Positions 56,038 to 64,000 of a stretch of DNA of 64,000 bases are shown one piece after another. The DNA is taken from contig NW_020949602.1 of the NCBI RefSeq assembly GCF_900497805.2, positions 2,001,978-2,065,977 of the forward strand, read 5' to 3'. The notes beneath the pieces were generated by a model. The model made no database searches. It was not told the DNA's origin and saw only the letters and a program-made list of their open reading frames with translations. A program made the translations under genes and the position numbers. Source of the DNA: Vombatus ursinus (taxonomy: Eukaryota > Chordata > Mammalia > Diprotodontia > Vombatidae). Numbering within the stretch: the stretch's first letter is position 1; the number at the start of each line of letters is the position of its first letter.

Positions 56038-56804
56038 TTTTTATTTTTAAAAATTTATTTCTAGTTTTCAACATTCACTTTTATAAGGTTTAAGTTCCAA
56101 CCCCCCCCCCCGACTTCTCCAAGATGGCATGCAATCTGATATAGGCTATACTTGTACAATCGTATTAAACATATTTCTACATTAGTAATGTTGTGAAAGA
56201 AGAATCAGAACCAAAGGGAAAAATCACGAGAAAGAGAAAACAAACAAACAAACAAGAGAAAATAATATGCATCAATCTTCAGTCAGACTCTACAATTCTT
56301 TTTTCTGGATGTGGGTAGTATTTTCCATCATGAGTCTTTTGGAATTATCTTAGATCATTGTATTGCTGAGAAGAACTAAGTTTATCAAGGTTGGTCATCG
56401 CACAATGTGGCTATTACTGTGTACAACGTTCTCCTGGTTCTGCTCACTTTACTCAGCATCAGTTCATATAAGTTTTTCCAGGTTTTTCTGAAGTCTGCCT
56501 GCTCATCATTTCTCATAGAACAATAGTATTCCATTGCATTCATATACCACAACTTGTTCAGCCATTCCCTAATTGATGGGCATCCCCTCAATTTCCAGTT
56601 CTTTGCCACCCCAAAAAGAGCTGCTATAAATATCTTTGTACACGTGGGTCGTTCTCTCTCTTTTATGATCTCTTTGGGATAAAGACCTAGTAGTGGTATT
56701 GCTGGGTTAAAGGGTATGCACAGTTTTATAGCCCTTTGGGCATAGTTCTAAATTGCTCTCCAGAGTGGCTGGATCAGGTTACAACTCCACCAACAATGGT
56801 TTAG
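56038..56804 (-). mobile_element. 5'-truncated L1 with 8-base TSD
   Basis: Reversed 3'UTR and ORF2 end: 56385-56609 reads MAKNWKLRGCPSIREWLNKLW and MEYYCSMRNDEQADFRKTW. CAGCATTT occurs at 56030-56037 and 56805-56812. Confidence 0.9.
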
Positions 56805-57120
56805 CAGCATTTAAAAAAAAAGGATTCTAAGAAGGACAGAAATGGAGAGAAAAATATCTAAAGGGAGAAGGAGGTTAAGTGAAGGCAATTGAAGCAATTA
56901 CTATTTTTAATGTTTCTGTAATCAGGAGTGCTTTGCTGCTCCCCGCACCCACCCCCTGAGGTCTGGGGCAGGGAGTATGTGAACTTGTTTTTTTTGAATA
57001 TTTTGATAAATATGTTTCAATAGAATTAGTTTCCTTTTGTAATCCTTGGTATTTTATTTTATGCATTTAAAAGCATGATTCTGAGAAGAGGTCCATAGGC
57101 TTTACCAGAATGACTGTCAA

Positions 57121-57268
57121 GGGGCAGGTAGGTGGCGCAGTGGATAGAGCATCGGCCCTGGAGTCAGGAGGACCTGAGTTCAAATCCGGCCTCAGAACAT
57201 AACACTCACTAGCTGTGTGACTCTGGGAAAGTTACTTAACCCTAACTGCCTTACAAAAAAAAGAGTGG
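57121..57268 (+). mobile_element. Young full-length tRNA-derived marsupial SINE
   Basis: 'aggtaggtggcgcagtggat' (A-box region), 'gttcaaatccggcctcagaa' (B-box), 'actagctgtgtgactctggg', then an A tail. Flanked by a perfect 14-base TSD, AGAATGACTGTCAA, at 57107-57120 and 57269-57282. The polymerase III boxes look usable. Confidence 0.95.
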
Positions 57269-57282
57269 AGAATGACTGTCAA

Positions 57283-57789
57283 AGGCATGTAAGACACAGG
57301 AAAGATGGAAAGCCTCTGGTCCAGATGCTGAACTCAAGAAGAAGCAGTGAAAGGAAAAACCAGCTGGTCACTGCAGAGGGGAACCATCAGGCTCTGGGTG
57401 CTCACTGAAGGATCCATTCTATAGCCTGCTGGGAGATTGAGAGAGCCCTATGTGTGCAGAGGGAAATGCTCATGCAGAGTGCCCCCTGGTATTAGATCCA
57501 CATATTGTACTCTGAGTCACACTGCCTCCCATTTTAACTGGTGACAGCTGTTTGTTTCTCTCTAGCACCCACCTCTGGCCCCCTTCTCCGACTTGCACTC
57601 ACACCTGGTTTGGTTTGGATCCCAGAGGCTGGCTGGGACCTCGGGTTCTAGGAATAACCCTGGGGGTCTGCACTGTCAACACTCACACCTGTGTGCTTGT
57701 GGGGACGTTACCAATCTAAGTGTCACATATAGAAGAAAAATAATCTGCCACCCTCAATCCTACGCATATGCTGCTAAATGAAGGTAGGG
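57283..57789. other. Unique-looking sequence with a CTCF-like core
   Basis: No repeat or exon recognised. AGTGCCCCCTGGT at 57478-57490 is a CTCF-like core on the minus strand. Confidence 0.45.
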
Positions 57790-59272
57790 AAAAATCACAC
57801 AATCGTTCCGACTGGGTCCTCTACAGATTAATGTTACACAACTTCAGCTAGGCCTTCTCTGCTGCCCAGCAATCCTACACTTCCCTGATCGACTCACCAG
57901 CCCACTGACCACGGCAGAGAGTTTTCCATCCCTCCTCAAGGCTCCCATGGCCCCTTCCCTCATCCTCTCTGCTGAGAACCTTGCCTCTTCTTTTACTGAA
58001 AAATTGGAACCCTCCACAGCTCCCTTTTCTCTCCTCTTCCTTATCTCTATCATGCAGTTACCTTCTGATGCTATCTCCTCCTTCTTCTTTATCTCAAATG
58101 AAGAGGTAGCCCTTCTCCTCGCCAAGGCTGAATCCTCTTCTGACATAAGTGATCCCATTCCATCCTGTGTCCTTGAGCAGATCGCATGCCCTTATCTTTT
58201 CCTGTCTACTGGCTGCTTCCCTATTGCCTATAAACATGCCCGTGTCTCCCATCTTCAAAAAACCCTCACTTGATTCTTCATGTCCCACCAACTATCATCC
58301 TCTACCTTTTCTGCCTTTTGTGGCTAAATTCCTTGAGAAGGCCATCTGTAATAGATGTTTCCACTTCTCTCACTCTCTTCTTAACTTTCCATGATCTGGT
58401 TTCCAACTTTATCATTCAATAGAAACTGCTCTCTTCAAAGTTACCAATGATCTCTTATTTGCTGAATTCAATGACCTTTTCTCCATCCTCATCCTTCTTG
58501 ACTTCTCTGCAGCCTTTGCCACTGTCCATCACCCTCTTCTTCTTGATGCTCTCTTGGGTTTTTGGGACACCATTCTCTCCTGGTTCTTCCCCTACTTATC
58601 TGACCACTTCTTCCCAGTCTCCTTTGCTGGATCTTCATCTAGCAAAGGTCATGCCCACTAGCTGTGGGTGTCCCCTAGGGCACCAGGACTCTGCCCTGGA
58701 CCTTCTCCCTCTACACTACTTCACTCGGTGATCTTATCAACCTCCATAGATTCAATTATCTCCATGCTAGTGATTCTCAAATCAACTTGTCCAGCTCTAG
58801 CCTCTGTGCTGACCTCTAGTCTTGCATCTCTAACTGCCTTGTAGACATCTTAAATTCAATGTGTCTAGAACAGAACTCAGCATCTTTCCACCCAATCTCT
58901 CCCCACTTTCAAACTTCCCTGTTACTGTCGAGGGCACTGCCATCCTCTCAGTCCCCCAAGCTTACAACCTAGGAATCATACTGGACTTGTCACTATCTGT
59001 CATCCCTCATATCCAATATGGTGCCAAGGCCTGTTGATTTCACCTCTGCAATACCTCTCCAATATATCCTCTTCTCTCCTCTGACATTCCTACCACCCTG
59101 GTGCCAGCCCTCATCATCTCAGTCTTGGACTATTGCAATAACCTGATGGTGGGTCTGCGTGCCTCAAGTCTCATCTCACTCCAGTCCATCCTCCACTTAG
59201 CTGTCAAGTTGATCTGCCTAAAGTATAAGGCTGACCATGTCACCTTCCTATTCAATTAGATCCAGTGACTCT

Positions 59273-59408
59273 CTGCGAGGAGAAAGTAAAGCTGGTGACT
59301 TTGCCCAGGGCTCCCTCACTTAAATCCAATTCACTTGCATGTCATGGCATCACCTCCCTGATGTCATGGTCCTCTTCGAGACCAAAGGAAAACAATAACA
59401 ACAACAGT
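59273..59408 (+). mobile_element. SINE with a tail matching the unassigned LINE
   Basis: 'actttgcccagggctccctc', 'acttgcatgtcatggcatca', 'tcgagaccaaaggaaaacaa' and an ACA repeat. Perfect 9-base TSD AGTGACTCT at 59264-59272 and 59409-59417. The 3' words resemble the end of the LINE at 21381-21840. Confidence 0.8.
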
Positions 59409-59797
59409 AGTGACTCTATAGCCACTGAGAGGAAATATAAGACTCTCTATTTGGTTTTTAAAGACCTCTGTAACCTGGCCCCTTAGTCTTCTTACAGTTC
59501 ATCCCCATCTACAAAGTCTATGACCCAGTATATTGGCCTGCTTGCCAGTATAGCTCCCTTCACATACAACACTCCCTCTCCCAACAGTGTTTGCACTGGC
59601 TGTCCCCCAGGCCTGGGATGCACTCCCTCCTGTCTCTGCCACCTGGCTTCCTTCAAAATTCAGCCCAAATCCAACCTTCTGCAGAAGGCCTTTCCCAGCT
59701 CCCAACCCCAGATGCTGGTGCCTTCTGTTTATACTCCATCCATATGCACAGTTTTCTTCATGCTTTCTGCCATATTCAAATGTGAGCACCTAGAGAG

Positions 59798-60054
59798 CTG
59801 TTGTTGCTGTTGCTAAGTCATTTCAGTTGTGTCCAACTCTCCATGACTCCATTTGGGGTTTTCTTGGCAAAGACACTGGAGTGGTTTGCCATTTCCTTCT
59901 CTAGCTTATTTTACAGAGGAGGAAACTGAGGCAAACAGGGTTAAGTGACTTGCCCAGGGTCACACAGTTAGTAAGTGTCTGAGGCCAGATTTGAACTCAG
60001 GTCTTCTTGACTCGAGGTCCAGGGCTCTATCTATTGCACCGCCTTGCTGCCCTT
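59798..60054 (-). mobile_element. MAR1-type SINE in L2, 9-base TSD
   Basis: 'ttgttgctgttgctaagtca', 'gttttcttggcaaagacact', 'gcaaacagggttaagtgact', 'gcaccgccttgctgccc'. Perfect TSD CCTAGAGAG at 59789-59797 and 60055-60063; the L2 tail resumes right after it. Confidence 0.92.
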
Positions 60055-60179
60055 CCTAGAGAGTCGGGATGCTGTTTTTACCTTTCTTTGTATCCCCAGC
60101 CCAGTGTCTGGCAGATATTAATCAGTTAATAAATGCTTGTTGATAGACTGACCTATCTGTATTAGTGGAAAGCATTTTC

Positions 60180-61038
60180 TTTTTTTTTTACCTACTATTT
60201 TTTAATTTTTTAAAATCAATTTATTTTTAGTTTACAACAATCACTTCTATAAGCTTTTGAATTTTAAATTTTCTCCTCCTCCTTCCCCACCTCCCTCCCC
60301 AAGACGACATGTAATCTGATATAGGCGCTACATATACACTCCTATTAAACATATTTTCATATTAGTCATGTTGTAAAGAACTGGTACCAATAGAAGGAAC
60401 AACAAGAAAGAAGAAACAAAACAAAATAGAAGGAAAAAAAGAGCAAATAGAATGCTTCAATCTGCATTCAAACTCCATAGTTCTTTCCCTGGATGTGGAT
60501 AGCATTTTCCATCATGAGACTTTTGGAGATGTCTTAGATCCTTGAATTGCTGAGAAGAGCTAAGTCTATCAAAATTAGTCATTGCACAATGTGGCTGTTA
60601 CTGTGTACAATGTTCTCCTGGTTCTGCTCACTTCACTCAGCATCAGTTTATACAAGCCTTTCCAGGTTTTTCTGAAGTCCACTTGTTTATCATTTCTTAT
60701 AGCACAATAGTATTCCATTATATTTATATACCACAACTTGTTCAACCATTCTCCAATTGATGGGCATCCCCTCAATTTCCAATTCTTTGCCACCACAAAA
60801 AGAGCTGCTATAAATATTTTTGTATATATGGGTCCCTTTCCCATTTTAATGATCTCTTTGGGATACAGCCCTAGAAGTGCTATTGCTGGGTCAATGGGTA
60901 TGCACAATTTTATAGCCCTTTAGGCATAGTTCTAAATTGCTCTCCAGAATGGTTGGATCAGTTCATGATGCATTAGTGTTCCAATTTTCCCATATCTTCT
61001 CTAACATTTATCATTTTCCTGTTTTATCACATTGGCCA
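60180..61038 (-). mobile_element. 5'-truncated L1 with perfect 16-base TSD
   Basis: Reversed 3'UTR and ORF2 end; 60575-60907 reads GLYPKEIIKMGKGPIYTKIF and VVAKNWKLRGCPSIGEWLNKL, open for 110 codons. AGTGGAAAGCATTTTC flanks it at 60164-60179 and 61039-61054. Length is 859 bases. Confidence 0.95.
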
Positions 61039-61164
61039 AGTGGAAAGCATTTTCATACAAGGAATTCCCTATATGTTGGAACCAGAGACACCTACCTCAC
61101 TGGGCCCTTGTGAGGCTCAAATTTATGCAAACCACTATGTAAATGCCGGCCATTACGATTTTTA

Positions 61165-61485
61165 GTTTGGAGCAGATAAGACTTGGGGAGACATGGCCAT
61201 TTCTTTAAATACTTGAACAATTGTTGGGGCAGAATAGCCAGACTTGGCTTACAGGATGAAGTTACTGAAGTCATTTGGATGAAGTTACAAAGGAGCAGAT
61301 TCCTGGCTAATAGAAGGATGGACTTCCTACGAATCAGAGCTGTCCAGTTATGGAACCATTTGCTTGAGGGGCTAGTGAGCTCCCTATCACAGGAGGTATT
61401 CAGAGCTGGTGAGAGACCTCTTGGGAATGCCATAGAGAGGACAGGATGATCAGACTCTGAGACCTTGTGCATCTATGACGCTCGA
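61165..61485 (+). mobile_element. CR1/L3 LINE 3' region
   Basis: 'aatcagagctgtccagttat', 'tatcacaggaggtattcaga', 'gggaatgccatagagaggac' follow the CR1/L3 3' region on the plus strand. Confidence 0.65.
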
Positions 61486-62160
61486 ACCCAGGCCTCCCGG
61501 CTGTTGAGATGTCAAATGTCTATGTCATAGATTTTTACCTTGCTGGTGTCTGTGTTGGCCTGGGACAACAGTTGTTTGAAAGGCCTGTGGCTGCAGAAGT
61601 CATTAGAGGGCTGCCTCCATTCGCAGGCAGCTCTCAGATTGTCTCATTTGGCTCTGAGTTCACTCAGTGGGAATTTTAATAAATTCGGAACATCCTGGCA
61701 AGACTGGAATCCTTGTATTTTCATGCCAGCCATGGCTTTTCTGAGGTGACCTCCCCCTCCCACTTTTCATTTGCCCTGCCAGGCCTCCTCTGGTTTTTTA
61801 ATTAAAGTCCCTCATAAAGAAGAAGAACTTTGGGAGGTATGCAGAGTGCCCCCTTTGGCTAATTGGCCAATGTGTCTGTTTATTCATGAATTTCAGAGTC
61901 TGACCCAGGTCAGAAATGGCTCTTTTGCTATAGCTTCTTTACTCTTTGAAACTTTCATGGAGGATTTAAAGACAATTTTTTCCTTTCCACATATGGATCA
62001 GAACTTTGGGGGTCTCAATAACCTTGACTATGACACGTCTTTTGGCAGGAGGGTTGACTGAGAAGGTCGCTGTTGTCCTCACACTCTCCTCCTCCTATCC
62101 CTTCAGTCTCTTAAGCAGTGCAGGTAACTTTCAGCCCAGCCGAGCTGGGCACACAAGATT
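61486..62160. other. Unique sequence, possible conserved element
   Basis: No repeat recognised in 61550-62060. Contains runs such as 'ttttttaattaaagtccctc' and 'gggaattttaataaattcgg'. No coding case. Confidence 0.4.
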
Positions 62161-62164
62161 TCCT

Positions 62165-62290
62165 TTGGGACACATACAACACACACATATATATGCATAC
62201 ACGTGTGTATATATTCATATATGTATATATACATGTGTGTACATATTCATATGTGTATATGTATATATACATTTATATATAAGCACACAT
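62165..62290. repeat. Alternating TA/CA/TG simple repeat
   Basis: About 125 bases of alternating purine and pyrimidine steps (ACAC, ATAT, GTGT), able in principle to form Z-DNA or cruciforms. Confidence 0.9.
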
Positions 62291-62292
62291 GT

Positions 62293-62362
62293 CAGGGGTG
62301 GGGAACCTGAGGCCTCGAGGCCACATGTGGCCCTTTAGGTCCTCAAGTGCAGCCCTCTGACT
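62293..62362 (+). mobile_element. hAT transposon end fragment
   Basis: CAGGGGTGGGGAACCTGAGG followed by 'ctcgaggccacatgtggccc' is the terminal part of a marsupial hAT MITE as I remember it; the other inverted end is absent. Confidence 0.65.
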
Positions 62363-62434
62363 TCACTCTTGACTGAAGTCTTTCCACATATGGGAAAGCC
62401 ACCCAGGAAGCTTGCAAGGAAAGATTGTGAAGCT

Positions 62435-62605
62435 GAAGGATGTAGGTTTCAATCTTGTCTCACATTTATTACCTGTGGGATCTTGGAAAGAAAGAGACCT
62501 TTCTTTTTCTAGATGAGAGTTTCCTCCTCTGTAAGATGAAGAGGCTGAATGAGATGACCTCAGAGGTTCCTTCCAGTTCCATCCTCTGCTGCTATGATCA
62601 GACCC
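62435..62605 (+). mobile_element. MIR/MON1-type SINE
   Basis: 'ttcctcctctgtaagatgaa', 'gacctcagaggttccttcca'. Confidence 0.6.
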
Positions 62606-62734
62606 TTGTTGCTGCTGTTGTGAAGAGCTCTCACCTGTAAGAGCAGCATGCATGTTTACCTGATGGGTCCAGGTTTCAGATCCACATGCTTTTTATGTGA
62701 GGGAGCAAAACCCTCTTATACGAGTTACCTCTCT

Positions 62735-62960
62735 GTTTCCTTTGTAATTTTAGCTGCATTGATTTCATTTATGCATAAACCTTTAAATTTTATGTAACCT
62801 GTATAATCTATATCAAATTGCTTGCCTTTTCAAGGAAGGGGGAGGGGAGGAAGGAAGGGAGAGAATTTGAAACTAAAATTTTTTTAAAATGAATGCTAAA
62901 AATGATTTTTACATGTAATTGGAAAAATAAAATGTAAAAATAAAAATAAAAATTATGTAA
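62735..62960 (+). mobile_element. L1 3'UTR end
   Basis: 'cttttcaaggaagggggagg', 'gagagaatttgaaactaaaa', 'atttttacatgtaattggaa' and an A-rich tail. Confidence 0.75.
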
Positions 62961-63109
62961 TTAAAATACTCTGACTCCAAATCCACTGTTCTTTCTACTC
63001 TGACACATTGAAGCTACCTTTGATTATTTGTTGACTGGAGAAGTCATGAAGGTCCAGTCAGCTTCAAACTTAGCATGATCCTAGGAAATAAAAGCTATGC
63101 TAACAGTCC

Positions 63110-63215
63110 AGAATCAACAAGCTTTTATTAGGTTATTACTAGGCACCACTACTTTGCAAAGCACTGGGGATATAGAGACAAAAGAGGGGCACTGTCTGCC
63201 CTCAAGGAACTTGTC
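63110..63215 (-). mobile_element. L2 LINE 3' end
   Basis: 'aacaagcttttattaggtta', 'gcaaagcactggggatatag', 'gccctcaaggaacttgtc'; cut by the next L1. Confidence 0.7.
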
Positions 63216-64000
63216 TATTTTTTTAAACTTTTAAAATAAACTTGTATTTTATTTTAATTAACCAGTCTTTATTTTTCTTTCTTCCTCTCCTCCTCCCAAC
63301 TGAAAAAGAAAAAATAGAAATGAAACCCTCTTGACAAATATGCATATTCGAGTAAAACAAATTGCTACTTTGGCCATGCCCCTAAATGTACCGCTCATTC
63401 TGTATCTTGAGTTTGCCATCTCTCTCTCAGTAGGTACGTGGCATGCTGCATTAACACTATTCTGGAAACATGGTTGGTTTTTGCATCAATAAGAGTTATT
63501 TGTTTTTACAAAATTGTTATTGCACCAATTGTTCTGGTTCTGCTCACTTCATTCTCCATCAGTTCATACTCAACTTTCAAGGCTGCTTGTAAATGGTTCT
63601 GTTCACCATTTTTTATGAAATAACGGTATTGCACTACATTCACGTGTCATCATTTGTTGAGCTGGTTCCCACTTGATGGGCAACATATTAGTTTTTAGTT
63701 CTTTGCTACCACAAAAAGAGGGCTGCTTCATATATTTTTACACGAGGCCTTTTCCTCTTCCCTTGCTATCTTTGAGCATGGGTCTGGTAGTGGTATTGCT
63801 GGGTCTAAAGGTACACACAATTTAGTGACATATTGAGACATATTTACAAATTGTTTTCCAGAATGGCTGAACCATTTCACAGATCCACTAATGATGCACT
63901 AATGTACCTGTTTTTTCTCAACCCCTTTGACATTTGTCATATTCTTTTTTGTCAACTTCGCCAATCTGAGGAGTGTGAGGTCAAACCTCAGGTTTGTTTT
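63216..64000 (-). mobile_element. L1 3' end, running off the right edge
   Basis: Reversed L1 3'UTR ('ttgttctggttctgctcact', 'catcagttcatactcaact') and ORF2 end ('tgatgggcaacatattagtt', 'ggtattgctgggtctaaagg'). Diverged, so older than the copies at 33999 and 60180. Confidence 0.85.

Larger units (their letters stand above)
57790..60155 (+). mobile_element. Long L2 LINE, RT to 3' end, carrying two SINEs
   Basis: About 2 kb of L2 after removing insertions. RT words: VSHLQKTLT near 58240-58270, then FSILILLDFSAAFATVHH near 58475-58535 (usual AFDTVDH, so the first active-site aspartate is lost), and LDYCNN near 59128. 3' end: 'tatccccagcccagtgtctg', 'ttaataaatgcttgttgata'. The frame is broken repeatedly. 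Confidence 0.9.

Noticed and set aside
57121-57268. tRNA gene
   Set aside because: A- and B-box-like words belong to a tRNA-derived SINE with an A tail and TSD; no cloverleaf end.
58447-59250. Host gene with exons on the plus strand
   Set aside because: The frames read as L2 reverse transcriptase (DFSAAFATVHH, LDYCNN) with many breaks.

Overview
The window reads as intergenic or deep intronic DNA of a marsupial. I base this on the repeat content: L1 elements with long spacers and tandem 5'UTR units, BovB-like RTE LINEs, RTE-tailed (MAR1-type) SINEs, one young tRNA-derived SINE of the kind common in marsupials, and many old MIR/CORE-SINE, L2 and CR1/L3 relics. I cannot name the species. I recognise no host exon, tRNA, rRNA or CRISPR array. 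The long reading frames are LINE relics, lie across low-complexity DNA, or are no longer than chance allows. Family names come from my memory of consensus sequences, not from a search, so boundaries are good to about 10-30 bases unless a target-site duplication (TSD) is given.

Layout. 1-6672: L1-A lies nested in an older L1-B, both on the minus strand. L1-B also carries a 454-base patch (5699-6152) built from an exact direct copy of 6964-7205, 7 filler bases and an exact inverted copy of 4332-4536. 6673-12740: old SINE, L2 and L1 pieces, including one MIR split by an LTR-like fossil and by a hAT transposon with CTCF-like motifs near both ends. 12741-19800: a stack of insertions in L1-C, namely an L2 (itself holding an LTR-like fossil), a MIR, and L1-D, which lost ORF2 and holds a hAT MITE and an L2. 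19800-24650: mostly unique DNA with the 3' end of a LINE of unassigned lineage. 24654-27318: L1 relics. 27784-31187: a nearly full RTE with one segment inverted in place.

31830-33870: repeat-poor, partly GC-rich DNA with promoter-like sites and an E-box cluster. 33999-36305: a young truncated L1, a TATC microsatellite with a 10-N gap, and CR1/L3. 36906-37897: unique DNA with a possible conserved enhancer. 37898-47000: L2, L1, MIR and CR1 relics. 47285-50745: SINEs nested in SINEs, a strong CTCF-type site, and L2 nested in L2. 51095-57268: mixed relics, an RTE 3' end and the youngest SINE. 57790-61038: a long L2 carrying two SINEs, then a young truncated L1. 61165-64000: CR1, unique DNA, a hAT fragment and two L1 3' ends.

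No set of genes working together is visible. The most notable points are the two-source patch at 5699-6152, the in-place inversion in the RTE, the CTCF-type sites, and a SINE whose tail matches an unassigned LINE.
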